From positions 1-55,000 of the forward strand of contig JAHRHY010000014.1 of the NCBI GenBank assembly GCA_019671135.1: a DNA stretch of 55,000 nt. The letters are read 5' to 3'. Below the pieces are notes generated by a model. That model made no database searches. It was not told where the DNA came from and saw only the letters and a list, made by a program, of their open reading frames with translations. Positions 33,305-46,237 of this stretch are shown here, piece by piece. This DNA comes from Linnemannia hyalina. Lineage: Eukaryota; Mortierellomycota; Mortierellomycetes; Mortierellales; Mortierellaceae. Numbering within the stretch: position 1 is the first letter of the stretch; the number at the start of each line of letters is the position of its first letter. The position numbers and the translations under genes are program-made.

Positions 33305-34253
33305 CATGGTTATCTGACATGCTCGCTTCTATTTTTTTCTAATGCATGAGGAATATAGAACGCTCAACTTCATTTTCGATGCCGCCTTTCTGAAGAAGCA
33401 TGTCCCGAAGGACGGACAGGCCTCGCTACTCTCTGTCTCGATACCCACAGTACCAGACGAGGAAAAGAAGTTGCTTTTCGACTGCTCCGAGTTTGTGGCA
33501 TCACATTCTTTCCTCGACAGCAAGAAACACGTTCGGAACAGAATCTTGCTTCGTCATTATACTGAAAAGTCCAATCTTAGGCAGCAGTGTACTTCATACC
33601 CCATGCCATCATCATCCTGGCTTGTACAGAACGAAGTCACATACACGCAGGCCATTGTGAAAGGTGTTATTATTGGTGTGGTCGGGGATCTAGAGCTGTT
33701 AGATCGCTGGTAAGCCAGAACGTGCAGTTGATGATTTCATGCTCAATACGAATAGCTCGTTAATATTCAGTCCATGCCGTTGTCTGCTTTAGGAGTTGAG
33801 AACCGCTGCCAACTCCTATGGGATTTGACGAGGTGTATAACCTCGATTATTTTGGAGAATACGATGAGTTTGCTGTTGTGATTGCTGACATCAAGAAGCC
33901 AGGGGCCATGGATGACGATATCCAGGGAGATCAGTGGAGGCTTCCTTGTATGCAGAACTTGATGCTAGATCGCATGCCCTCTGCTGGTGTCACGGATCCA
34001 AAGGTGGTTGGATTCTTGTTAAGAGGTAAGTTTTTTGGTTGTTTTTTTGGTTTTTTTCTGCGTTTTGGCAATGCATCTTTCTCTTAATGATTATGGCATT
34101 GACTTGAGATTTTCCTACGCTCTTGCTGTGAGATTGCCATAGTGTCATTAGTTTATGAGGCCCTGCATGTTGTCAAAACTGTTGGAGTGTTTGAGCTTCC
34201 GCAAAACAATCTCCAGCTTAGTCTTCTTTGCCCAGCACTGGGTCCGCTTAAGC

Positions 34254-35075
34254 AGCCTCTCCATGTGCAAAGGATGTAAAAAAGTATATAAAAAATATCC
34301 AAAGCCCAAGGAATGCAGTATTGACTTCCATAGCTGACATATCTCGTCATAGTCGGCAACAGAACATAGAATAAAATAGCAACAGACAGCACAAGGTTTT
34401 TTAAAATGCAATCTCTCCCCTGTATTTCACAGCAAAGTCGCAGTAGAGAGTACAAGTGCTTTAGATGATCACATACTGTTACAAAAAGATGTGGTGGCTA
34501 GGCAGTGGCGGCGATGCCTTAGGTTAGCAGTCATATTCTTTAGTAGACATAGTATTAGTAGTGCGCCGAGCCCTCTTGTCTGCTCTTTGTCCTTTTACAC
34601 ATCACTTCTTGGACGAGAGCAGTATTGACAAGAGTTTCGCTGGCGCGCTGCAGTGTATCGTTTCGTGTGATTCTTTTAGGACGCTATTATCACTTCTCCC
34701 CCCTCCAACCTACAACCCCCTTCCCCCCCCCCCCTCCGTACCAATTGAGGACTTAACAGCGGTCCTACAACTCTGGCCGTCGACCCTCTCCCCTGAGTAA
34801 CAATACAACAACTACTCCCCTTAATCTTGCAGTGAGGGATACAGTTTAATTGTGATGGATACATTCAAGTGATTGGGGTGCGAAAAGTGAGAAGACTTTG
34901 TTTTTTGAAGGATATCATGGTGTTTAGTAGGATAGTCACACAAGGCATGTTACAGTGGTTGTTTTACATGGTTGATATCATACATACACTCTCCTTTAAT
35001 GGTCGCTGTGGATATCGTCAAGATCTGCAAAGATATAACAAATACCATATTACGATTTGGAGTTGAAAGGCCCCC
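34254..35075. mobile_element. MITE-like repeat, copy 3, with nested LTR-like insertion
   Basis: Same family as 916-1408 and 15654-16146. It is flanked by the perfect 5-bp duplication TAAGC (34249-34253, 35076-35080). It is 822 bp long because a 326-bp element plus its 4-bp duplication interrupts it at 34477. It is slightly more diverged at its left end (AGCCTCTCCATG) than the other copies. Confidence 0.9.
34477..34802 (+). mobile_element. LTR-like element (probable solo LTR) nested in MITE copy 3
   Basis: Bounded by TGTTAC and GTAACA, with perfect ATAC duplications (34473-34476, 34803-34806). The uninterrupted MITE copy 2 gives the empty site (gatcacatacaagaactac), which confirms both boundaries. 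It is the reverse complement of the copy at 24499-24817, apart from the length of a C run. Confidence 0.85.
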
Positions 35076-35160
35076 TAAGCTTGCGCATGTAAGTGATTAT
35101 TTATATTGCTCTTATTGGTAACATATATGTCTATCTGTTACTTAAGGCACAACTTGAGTA

Positions 35161-38100
35161 GGAGATGATCTCAAGAAACCTTAATGCAGCCAAGACGCGC
35201 AACAGAGAGCACAACATTAGCGGAAGCTGGCGTCGTCCCTCATATTACGTCAAGGGCAACCGAATTCCGCCTTCTAGCACCGATTGAAGATGTTGATGAC
35301 CTATCGATAATAAAGACACAACATAAGGACCATGAAGAGGCGCAGGTTGCTTTATTCTTGGGATCCTTGAAAATCAGACCTTTATCAATGTATCAAGTTA
35401 GCTATAAGACTTTCTCTGAATAGTATCTGAACACGACGTAACAATAATATGTCTGTCGCTATATTTGAATTTTGTCGCAAAAGACAAATAGAGACGCTCG
35501 GCGTCGACTTTCATGATAGCCCATTCGATGCGATATGGTTCCATGGTACAAGGTATTGTACATAATCGATTTGAATCCGAAAATGTGATATAGTAGTTAC
35601 ATTACAAACCATGCAGGACCTGGAAGTGAAATAGCTTAGCGTTATCAACCGTCGCTGTCTGGGCGTAAAAACAGCTGACCACCAGACCACATCCCAACTG
35701 CATAGGCTACCCAACGTACTTGTAAATGCCCGTTTTAAGAAGGTAATGCATTGGTCAAGTGTTGTTCAGAATCACGAAAACAGACTGCTTTATGCATTCA
35801 AGTCTGACAGATCACGTTTACCAAAAAAGAGAGAGAGAGAGAGAGAGAGAGAAAGCACTGATGGATAAAGAAAAAAATGTGACGAACAAATGTTGTGTAG
35901 TGTGTAGTGGAGGGCGACGTGTAAATGAAAGGACAGACAAAGAATGGCAAAGGCGCAGGGGAAATAAGACGTCCTGGAATTGACAAGAGGTTTTTCCAGA
36001 CACGGCGTGCACTCCGGATGGCTGTCGCCCTAAAATACTCACCAGCACTCCTCATCCGCTGACGCGAGAAAAGACGCAGGTTGGCATCCGTTCTTTTACA
36101 ATGAGAGACTTGATCGCTGGTTGGCAGAGGCGTTTGCTGTCCAGCATGGAGGTGACACCAGCAAGTCTGTGGAAGGTGAGCGAATCATCTCTAAATGGAA
36201 ATATTTTCTGTTGAAGACAGCAATGCAAACCTTTTTGTAGTATTTGGAGCCTGATCGGGGCAAACCAGCTCGGTCTACTGCGCCCACTCTCACCTTTTGA
36301 GGTTGTGTCGAATCACTTGGCAGTGGACGCGGTTATGGTTTCCGTGGGTCTGCTGAAGGACAACTTGCAGCTGGCAGCAAAAATATGTGTTGGAAATGAA
36401 AGAGTCGGACGAGTCCTTCGTGCCGAGGACGAGGTTGAAGGTTAGTAAGCGAACAATAACGGTCGGTAGCCGATGTAAAACAAACCCTGGGAGAGAGGAT
36501 CGTAAGTTCTTGTCATCATGGCTGTTGCTAATCCTATTGCACTTTATTCTATGTTGACATTTGTTAAAGTAATCCTTGACACAATGATTGCCCAGTAGCC
36601 ACACCTGAAACGCCGGCATCTGCAGCGAATCAGGCCTGTCACAAAGCTCTTGAGGTCGAAGACGAAAGTACGAATACTGGCGCGTTTCAACGAGTGGTAG
36701 AAGGTTTACCTCTTACTAGATTCTTACTCCTGTCGTCATATTCTCGCGTCCAAAAAATAGCTGCCGCTGATTCAAGGACCTTTAGGCGGCTACGCTTAGA
36801 GCAATCACAAAATAAGGTTGGGGTACACGAAGTCAGAGCAAATAGCCTTTTGTTACTGGCACATTTTATCTGGATCTCTGCTATCGCACAGTATGCAGGC
36901 GAGTCTATTCCCCATGGGTGCTGGAGTTTGACCTCACCATCACTTGGTTTGCATAGAGTCGTCACGCTTTCATTATCGGTAATCATCTCTTTAAATCATA
37001 GAACTCTCACTTATGCCCATGACTCCTTACCGGCGTGTCGTTCTCCACGCTTTTTATGCTGTAAGTGTTTTTGTGATTTTCTTTTTTTATTAAGAGGGTG
37101 CTTCTGTGTGTTCGGTGAGGAACCGAGGAACTCCTAAGGCAAGAGGGCTACTGCGAATGTCTCTATTCTATCGATCTGGCCTCAGCCTGGGCTCTCGTGG
37201 CGGTAATGGCTCACTGGGAAAAGTTTGACTTGTGGTCAGGCGTCGTCAGAATCGTGCGGGATGTACAGTAAGAAGCGGACGGTAGGCATTTGTTTTCATA
37301 CTTGAAAAAAGTTTATCAAAAAAATATTAATCAATGATTATTGTTTTCTGTATGACATATTCGGCTTAGGCAACTTCCTATCCCTCAGATCGTCAAGTCG
37401 GTCGTCCGCGCAAAGGATCCAGTTCGGTGGGGAACGACGAGGAGGTGTTTTCTACTACGTGAAGACTCCTGCGTTTAAAGCGTTGTTGAGGAATGTGGAG
37501 ATTGTGTACTTGATTTCGATAAATAGAGTAGACAGATTCGCAACGTAGCTGCAAAGAGCGGTTATCAGGTTGTTCATAAAAGTTCCCAATTTACTCGACA
37601 ATGGTTGGCAACTGTAGATGAAAGAGTACGAAGTGCATAAGTTTTCCTCAAGATTTCTACTTACGACTGAAGAGCAGTTGGGCAGAGATTGAGAACACGC
37701 ATTTGGTTTGGATGGCACCTTGCTGGTCAGCGACCTAACTCGATTCGAATTCAAGCGCAAGGAGGCAGACCCTTCGGAAAGTGGAAGGCGCTACAAACCA
37801 TCAATGTCTCGCTGTAGACCTTTCCCTGGCCGGGCGTGATGGTAATGGATCCACGAACCGTTTATACAGGCTCTCCCTGTACGCCCATTTCCTATCGGTT
37901 TACAGTGCTCCATCGCTTTGAAAAGGCCGTTATGGCGATAAAAGGTGGAAGGGAGAGTGAAAGAGTGATGGAAGAGAGTGATGGAGATGGAAGGTAGCAT
38001 GAAAGGGCGTATTCGTATTGAAAGCAGGACAATGGACGCCATAATTAAGTCACCGAAGTGTGTAATTATAGCGCCCCCTATAACCACAACTCGATCCATG

Positions 38101-39417
38101 TATTTTCTTATACATAAATCATATCTGTTACTGGCGGATATGGTGTATGCCGCCTTCTTTTTGGACCAAACTTCGGGAGGCTGTAAAGCGAACTAGGGGC
38201 GGGTTCGACAGTGACATAGATCATTCGTAACCAAGAATATCTTGTTAATAACAAGAGAGAGTCTTGGTGAGGTTGGTCCTCGATGGAGTTACTTTCGAGT
38301 GAAATTGCTGACATTTTTTTTGTGTCAATGACAACAGTTCGACATGAAGATATGAAATTGTTATTGGCATGAGAATTGTTTATTAATACAGTTTTTTATT
38401 CTTTCGCTGAGGCCACTGGACATTGTAGCACTTGGAATGATCGACTCATATATCGGGTGGCGTACGGTCGTTCTCCGCATGATGTATTGCTATATCCGAA
38501 CGAACCCACAACGGTATATCGACAAGGATGTGTCCATGAGTCGCACCTGCTGGAAACAGCTCTGCAAGAGGGACATGATAGTTTGTCGTCATGTCGATAT
38601 AGCACAGTGCCTTTAAGACAGCATCGTTCCAGATCCACCATTTCTCTAATACACCAGGGCTGACGATCTTGAAATCTTGAAGTAAGTAAAGTGTACAAAA
38701 TTCTCTGCAAAAACATGCAATCTATAGGAACGACGAAAGAGAGGAGCGAACAGTAGTGACAAAAAACTATTGATGGGCTGCAATGCTATGATGAAAAACA
38801 AGCAAAGCGCGTGTGCAAAAGCAATGGTAGCAAAAAGAAAAGAGAAAGTATGAACGGAAAGGAAAAGGTGCCATAGGAAACAAGTCTCTCACTCGCTTAG
38901 TTATCTCTCCTTGTTGAATGTTAGTCAGATGGACTGAATCGAGGTGCAGGGTCACAATGACTTGTTTGAAAGAATGTGCATTGTTAGTCACGATCGATCA
39001 GTCCTCGCAGCAAGTCAGTACGATGTGGGCATCACATTCGCCACTACAGCAGATGTAGTGGGAAGGTCACAGCGAAGAGAACGAATAAAGAAACAACGAG
39101 GTAGAAAAGATGATATATGTCGCGTGTCATAACGCGCATTCACGCGTCCTTTGTGCGCCGACAACGAAAGAAAAAAATGGCATGCAGTCTGAAACCCACC
39201 GAAGAAGTGTGGGTGTGTTCTGGAAGGTGGACTGGATGAGGGAATGAGCACTGAAATGCAAAGTGGTGCCTCAACTATCGAGTCGTGCTATCGAACATAT
39301 GTCCTCCATGTTTACTGCAACAACAACATAAAAAAGAACAACTGGTGTAGAAATATATATTACATTGGAGGATATCTAAACAGAAGGAACAATAAGAGTG
39401 AGGGACGAGAAAAAAAA
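35161..39417. other. Decayed subtelomeric region without a recognised gene
   Basis: Contains only short frames. Coding-like fragments include 35184-35423 (79 codons), pieces between 36064 and 37140 with splice-like borders (for example LKDNLQLAAKICVGNERVGRVLRAEDEVE near 36350-36440), and 38376-38716. None is recognised. They look like remains of one or more multi-exon genes. A (GA)n tract lies at about 35828-35851. No transposon ends were found. Confidence 0.45.
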
Positions 39418-42053
39418 CTATTTCGGATTTCGAGGGGGAGAGAGGTTGCGCGCTTTCGGAAGGGCAAAGGCCATCTTGATCGCATTCAGTGCCTCCTTTG
39501 GAGCAGGCGGCTTGTCGCCACTAAAGAGCGTAGTTCTCCCGGCATTGATCTTTGCCTTGGGCAAAAACTGCAGACCCTTGGAGGGAGAAGCCATAGCCGT
39601 CATTCCTGGGCCGTTCAAAATGTCTCCCAAGTCATCCAGTCCTTTTCCTGTCAGCAGTCTGCGCTTCTTCTTGATCTTTTGAGCAGGGGCCACGCTTCCA
39701 TCTGTCCCTGCAGCAGAAGAGGATCCGGGTGCCTGTGATGCGGCCGATGTTGGCGTCTGTCCTGGCGTGTTGGGAGCATTGGAGTTGGTGGTAGAGGATA
39801 CGGATGTGGGTGTGTCGGCAATGGACTCTGGTGACAATGGCGTCGACTCTGCAGTCGCGGCTGCCTTACGTTTGGAATCCACCTTGACTTTTGAGCCCTG
39901 TCCTGGATTGTCCTTTTGCTTCGACTTGGAAGGTCGGCTCAACGTTTTGGCGGCGGTTTCTGGAGCTGGGCTGGTCTGCTTCTTGGCGGCTTGTTTACCT
40001 CGTCCTTTGGGCGCAACCTTCTTGGGGGGCTCGAACTCAGAGTCGGAACTCTTTGAATCGTCAGAATCTGTTCCTTTACGTCCTCGTCCTGAAATGGACC
40101 TCCTTGTGCCAGCCCCCGAAGGAGACGCCGCCCGATCAACTTCCTCCATGTCTTGGTCTTGGTTCGATCCTGCAGCGGTGTCAGCCTCCGCTGAAGAAAC
40201 AGCGCGGTTGACATTGCCCTTGTCACCTTCATCCACCTCTGGAGCCCCTGCTTCGTCGTTAGCGTCGTCATCATCTTCGTCATCCTCTTCCTCCTCTTCT
40301 GAAGAATCGTCACTGGAAGAGGTAATGTCAAAGGCATAGTGGACGTTCTTGAAGCCTCCTCCAGCCCCCTTTGTCCTCGAACTACGAACAGGTCGAGCTG
40401 GCGCTGCAGGGGCTACCACCGGTTCGGCAGCCTCCGGCTCGCTCTCCATCTCAGAGTCGGTCTCCTTGACGCTCCGCACTCTCTTGGGTTTGCGAGCACG
40501 GGATGCAGCACCCTAAGTAGATTGAGTAAGAAAAGTAGGGAAGATCTTGTTAGCCTGGTTTAACTATCAGTATCATTTCCATCATAGAGCAAGTCAGTGT
40601 TGCAAGCAATTACTTTTTTGCCGTTGGTTGCTTGCTTCGAATCCTCTTTAGCCTTTGCCTCAAGTGTTTGAGCGAGTTCCATGACCTCCAACAGTTTTTT
40701 GCGCAATAGTTCAACCTTCTTCTCCAACTTGGCGACCTGATTCTTGTGCTGGTTACTGCTGACGGTGCGTTCACTCTCCATAATGGCCACACGGCTCTGC
40801 AAAGACGAACACTGGACGTTCAATTGGTGCTTCTCCAAAACCCACTCTGGCGGTGGCACTTTTTGCATGTGGAGTGCGGTCGCCTTGATTTTGAGCGATG
40901 CAATCTGGTCCATCAGTCCCTTCTTTTCCTTGTCCCATGTAGCCCGCTCGTGCTTGATGCTGTCCCGCATCCTCTTCTTGTCCTGTTCCCAGTCCATTAC
41001 TTGAGCCCCACTGCTTGAACTCGACCCTATCAGCTTGGCCTGCAAGCGAAAACACGAGGATATCAATATGTTAGTCTGGTTCCCTCTAAATGATCCTAAA
41101 TGACAATGTTATCATATTCTACATGGCCAAAAGTCCAAGATAAACAACTACCCTGAGTGATTCGATTTCCCCTGCGAACTCTTCCTTTTCGAGGCTCCAT
41201 CGCTTCTCCTCATCCGACAGTGTCGACTTTGTGATGTTGTAAAGACTCTCAGCCGTGGAAACCTCTTTTGTCAGTTTGGCGTTGGTCTCCTCGGCCTTGA
41301 AAAGCTTCTTCACCGTCTCCTCCTGAGCCGCCTTCATGGTCGATATCCGGAGCCACGCCTCCTTGAGCTGAATCGACAGCTGTTTTGCCTCATCCTACAA
41401 GGAATTCACGTCCGTTAAAAACAAGTGATAATGTCAGTATGTTTTCGCAGTTTGATAGCACCTTTAGTTTTACAGCAGCTGGGGGTTGTTGACCTTACAT
41501 CACGTTCAGATGTCTGCATTTGATCCGGCTGTTCCTGTTGCAACGAGTCGCGCCCATCCATTGCCAGTGCTGCAGAGACGTAGGTAGATAAATTGCGTGG
41601 GTGTGGAATGATGAATGACAGTTAGTGAAAAGTAAAAAATACAATGGAAAAGGTGAAGAGCATGACAACATAATGGTCTCGCGTCCACTCCTTCGTATTT
41701 GTGCGGTTGGGGTCCCATAACAGCATAACAAGAAATCACTTGTCAGAGAGAGAGAGAGAGAGAGACTTACAGAGGTCAATTTCGAGCTCTCGAGCCTTCT
41801 CTTTGAGGTCCATCATTTCTTTGGCGACAATGCTGGCACTGAGGCGAGCGTCAGCTTCGAGGAACTGGGCGCGTTCTTCGAGCTGGGTGACCTTGCTGTC
41901 GAGTCGGTCCCTGACAGAATTGAGTTCCTCGAGCTCGTCTTCAAGTCGCTGTACGGCCTTGGCTAGTTCCTCCTTTGTCTGCTCTGGCTCGGGCGCAGCA
42001 TTGCTGGCCTTGATCCTCCGAGACTTGCGTGGAGGGCTGACAGCAGAGCTCAT
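39418..42053 (-). CDS. Coiled-coil protein with acidic and basic C-terminal tail, unknown function
   Basis: Five exons (42053-41771, 41569-41499, 41394-41152, 41039-40614, 40512-39418) join in phase to give 705 residues. The first ~340 are charged coiled coil, with heptad-like runs such as LAKAVQRLEDELEELNSV and LEKKVELLRKKLLEVMELAQ. The rest is low complexity: acidic serine/aspartate clusters (SSSDDSSEEEEEDDEDDDD), Lys/Pro-rich patches with likely nuclear-localisation signals (KIKKKRRLLTGKG), and a short ordered end (LDDLGDILNGPGM, ALNAIKMAFALPKARN). A nuclear or chromatin-associated scaffold is plausible but not shown. Intron 1 contains a (GA)n tract next to the donor. It is the first housekeeping-like gene reached from the telomere. 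Confidence 0.75.
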
Positions 42054-42966
42054 TTATGAAACCTGGTGTGTGGCGCTTGTTGTGTATTGTGTAGTGATGA
42101 CCAACAGATGAATGAATTTTCGAGTCGGAGCGCGTTTTGTTGATGTGAAGAGCAAAGGCTGACTCTACGCTGTGCCTTTCTTGTTGCTGCAGATGTAGTA
42201 ATTGAGTTGAGGCAGAGGAGGGACAAGCGGTGCGATATACACGCATGACAAACAAAGTGCAGACAATGCAGGAGAGGTTATTTCCTCGTCAAATTAATCG
42301 TTCAATGAATAATTATGTGTGGAAATAATGTCTTCAGAATCACAGGATATTTTTAAATCCAGGCACAGCCCTCGTTTTGAGTGATGATCGCACATCTGTT
42401 GGCGGCCGTCAATTGGTCCGAGGCAAATCAAGACTTTATTTCTGATCAAAAGTGTGATATGGGATATGGGGTGCCTGAGTTGTAAGGGGAAAGGTGGATG
42501 TCTTGTGTCTTGTGCATGAAAGAGAGCCCTGGTATGTTGTGCCTGTCGATGGATGGAAGGGAGATTACTATCATACTGTACAGTACATATCGTGGATCGT
42601 GATGATCATGGCTCCCAGTCTATCGAACGAATCGTGTGCCGACAACAAAGCACTGCCCCCCGCTGTTTGTATCCGTTGATCAATTAGTACGGACGACGGC
42701 GACACCCTTTTTCAAACCTAACAGTCCTCCCTCCTCTCCTCGAACACTTATATATATACATATCAGTCAACGCCCCTCACTCCTCTTTCCTCTCTTCTTT
42801 TTTTTTCTCCACACTTTTCTTTTGTCCTTTCCCCTCAACAACTTCTTCCCTACTTCCCTCTCCATTGTTCATTACCCCTTTCCTTTCTTCTTACTCATCA
42901 CCCTTCTCTTGTACTTAGTCCATCCCTCCCTTTCCCACTTTTTATATATATAATACCCACTTAGCC
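42054..42966. promoter_or_regulatory. Divergent promoter region for the coiled-coil and HSP90 genes
   Basis: From 42715 to 42960 the plus strand is a C/T-rich tract with TATATATA-like sequences (about 42749 and 42943), typical of strongly expressed fungal genes. Canonical heat-shock elements were not identified with confidence. Confidence 0.4.
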
Positions 42967-45900
42967 ATGAGAAAGTCATTCCTTTTGCTCAGCATCATCG
43001 CTGCCATCTCCGTCGTTGCTGCCGAGGACCCCGCTGCCCAGGCTGCCTTCAACCAGCCCGGCGAGAAGGTCGCTCTCCCCGACAACTTTGCCTTTGATAG
43101 CCAGCAGCCTCAGATCATCCAAGGCGAGAAGTACCAATTCCAGGTAAGTCTATCTTCTTTATCGATAGGACGCGTCTATCTTTTTTTTCCCTCTCCTCTT
43201 GTCCAAAGTGGAATGGTTGTGCATGGTGCTTTCATTGATCGAATCTAACAACCATCGTTGCCTTCTTTACTTTTGTTCTTATATCCGACAACAAATAGAC
43301 GGAAGTGTCGCGTTTGATGAACATTGTTATCAACTCGCTGTACAAGACACCCGAGATCTTCTTGCGCGAGCTCATCTCCAACGGTTCTGACGCCCTCGAC
43401 AAGATCCGCTTCCAATCCCTCACAAACTCGTCTGCACTCGAGTCCAACCCAAACCTCAACGTCACCATCGCCGTCCACAAGGACAAGCGCATCATCACCA
43501 TCACCGATACCGGTATCGGTATGACCAAAGAGGATCTCCAAAAGAACCTCGGCACCATCGCTAAGGTAACCCTCACTTGTGGTTTTTTTTATCTTGAATG
43601 ACCTGAAGCAATTGATCATTGGATAACCTAAAAGGCGGTTGGAAGACATACAACTGCTCCATATGGATATTGGAGAGTTGGCAATTGAAAGATCTACACC
43701 CATTCGACATGGATATTCAGACGAATACAGGAGAAACAACATGGGCAATTGCTACAGTATCACCGATAGACGAAAGCTAAGCATCAGAAAGGGTGACTGA
43801 TACATGCGGATATTGGACGATACTTGATCCAACAAAAACGCTTGATTCGTACACGTACATGCACTGAACGCGTTACGCCTTCATTTCTGTTCTTAACGCT
43901 TTGTCGCGCACTAAATTAACCCCCCCCCCCCCTCGTTTTATACATCACTCTATATAGTCGGGCACGTCAGAGTTCTTGGACACTCTTTCAGGAGACAAGG
44001 CGGACATGGACTTGATCGGAAAGTTTGGTGTTGGTTTCTACTCGGTATTCTTGGTCGCTGACAAGGTGCGCGTCACCAGTAAGAACAACAACGACGACCA
44101 GTACATCTGGGAGTCGACCGCTGTCGACGATTTCACCATCGCCAAGGACCCCGCCGGTAACACCCTCGGCCGTGGTACCCAGATCGCCATCCACCTCAAG
44201 GAGGATCAGGACCAGTACCTCGACGACGCCAAGATCCAGCAGCTCGTCGCAAAGTACTCCGAGTTCATCAACTTCCCCATCTACCTCCGCCGCACAAAGA
44301 CAAAGACCGTCGAGGCTGAGACACCCAAGGAAGTCGACACCGACGACTCGGAGGAGCCCAAGGTCGAGGATGCCAAGGAAGAGACCCCCGCTGCCCCCGT
44401 CACCGTCACCTATCAGGAAGACGACCTCATGAACTCCAACAAGCCCATCTGGATCCGCGACCCCAAGTCTGTCACTGAAACTGAATACCAGGAGTTCTAT
44501 TCTGTCCTCACTCGCGAACCTGAGGCAAAGTCGATGGCCTATAGCCACTTCAAGGCCGAGGGTGATGTCGAGTTCAAGGCCATCATGTACATCCCCAACA
44601 AGGCCCCCAAGGACCTCTTCCAGCGTGTCGACAACGTCCACACCAACGTCAAGCTCTATGTCAAGCGGGTCTTTATTACCGACGACTCTGCCGATTTCCT
44701 GCCCCGTTGGCTCGGATTCCTGAAGGTCGTTGTCGATGCCGAGGATGCCCCCCTGAACGTCTCCCGTGAGACTGTCCAGTCAAACAAGAGCATCAAGTCG
44801 ATCCACAAGCACTTGGTCAAGAAGATGTTTGATCTCCTCAAGACCCTTTCCGCCGACGAGGAAAAGTACGCCGGTTTCATCAAGGAGTACGGTACCAGCC
44901 TCAAGCTCGGAGCCCTCGAGGACAAGGCCCACATCAAGAAGATCGGCCGTCTCTTGCGTTACCACTCCTCCAACTCTGAAAAGTACACCTCCTTGGAGTC
45001 GTATGTCTCTCGCATGAAGAAGGGCCAGAAGGATATCTTCTACTTTACAGGCGCCAATGTTGACGAGATCAAGCAGTCGCCCTTTGTCGAGTCGCTCTTG
45101 GCCCGTGGATACGAGGTCCTCTACATGGACGACCCCATTGACGAGATTGTCCTCCAGCACATGGGTAACTTTGAGGGCAAGTCCTTCCAGAACGTCGCCA
45201 AGTCGTCCTTGAAGCTCGGAGACGAGGATACCGACGCCGAGTCAGAGAAGGCTCTCGAGGAAAAGTTCTTGCCCTTGCTCGACTGGATGCACGCTACCCT
45301 TTTGAACGACGTTGAGAAAGTCCGTGTCTCGAAGCGTCTGACCACCTCCCCTGCCGCCTTGGTCGCCAGTGATTTCGGATGGACTGCCAACATGGAGCGT
45401 TTGATGGAGGGCCAGGCCAAGCAGAACAAGGATGCCAACATGCACCAGTTCATGAAGAGCCAGAAGAAAATTCTCGAGATCAACCCCGGCCACCCCTTGA
45501 TCGTTGGAATGTTGGAGCGCGCCAGCAAGGACCCCACGGCATTCGAAAACGACAAGCACTTTCAGGAGATGGCCAAGGTCCTGTACGACATTACGCTGGT
45601 ACGTAGTGGATACACCTTGAAGGAGGGCGTCAAGGCCTTTGCCGGACGTGTCGAGAACATGTTGCGTGTCAACTTGGGCGTTGACGAGGCCGCCGAGGCC
45701 ACCTTTGAGGTCCCTCAGGCCGAGGACCGTGAGCAGGAAGAGATTGAGGCTGAGATTGAAAAGAGAGGCGATATCCTCAAGGCCGATGATGTTGAGCCCG
45801 GCTCGATGACCCCTGAGGAACTCAACCGGATGATGAAGGAGTTTACTGAGAGCACCAACCCACCCCAGGCTGGACCCGGCGGCAAAAAGGTTGAGGTCAA

Positions 45901-45979
45901 CGTCGACGATATCGTTGCCGAGGCTGAGCAGGAGCTCGATAGCGACGAGCCTAAGGAGGCTGCCCACGACGAACTGTAA
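42967..45979 (+). CDS. Endoplasmin-like ER HSP90 (Grp94 type)
   Basis: Exons 42967-43143, 43299-43565 and 43958-45979 give 821 residues, close to animal Grp94. A hydrophobic signal peptide (about residues 1-19, ending VVAAEDP) and a C-terminal HDEL place it in the ER lumen. The N-terminal ATPase domain has the GHKL motifs [25 protein letters not shown] and [14 protein letters not shown]. An acidic charged linker (about [20 protein letters not shown]) precedes the middle domain ([26 protein letters not shown]) and the dimerisation region. It folds secreted and membrane client proteins with ATP. Intron 2 (392 bp) holds a 12-C run. The gene is complete. Confidence 0.95.
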
Positions 45980-46237
45980 ATCAACATGCACCCACCAAAA
46001 AAATAAACTAGAATACTTTCCTTTTTTTCATGCACATGTTTTTTCACTTTCCATGCTATTGGAGAAAAAGGAAAGGTTCGTAGCGTGCAGAGGACATGGC
46101 GCAGAGAGAAGAATGGAATTCAATGTCTTTTTTTAATGTGTTGTGGTAATGTACATGGTGTGAGAGGGTTCTAATTGATAAGTGTGAGGGTTGCAAAAAG
46201 GGAATATTTGCAAACAAAGGAAAAAAGAAGAAAAGGC

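Larger units (their letters stand above)
32242..35160 (+). pseudogene. Mucoromycete-type nuclease-like gene with two transposon insertions
   Basis: Exons 32242-32490, 32581-32990 and 33359-33709 join in phase. The next coding block (about 33801-34025) needs a one-base shift, and a further block (about 34165-34253) resumes after 35080. The most conserved part (FAVVIADIKKPGAMDDD, followed by CMQNLMLDRMPSAGVTDPKVVGFLLRG) resembles a PD-(D/E)XK-like domain common in large mucoromycete gene families: Asp/Glu-x-Lys near a strand, then a helix and GVTDPKV. The catalytic identity is tentative. A solo LTR sits in intron 3 (33013-33304). MITE copy 3 splits the last exon, and removing it with one TAAGC gives GPLKLAH. 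The gene lacks a Crinkler header, although a Crinkler-like upstream block lies at 31571. Confidence 0.45.

Noticed and set aside
39767..40339. 190-codon plus-strand frame
   Set aside because: It is antisense to the low-complexity tail of the coiled-coil gene. Its Ser/Glu runs mirror the acidic coding repeats.
43988..44641. 217-codon minus-strand frame
   Set aside because: Shadow of the HSP90 gene's biased codon use.
45242..45991. 249-codon minus-strand frame
   Set aside because: Shadow of the HSP90 gene's biased codon use.
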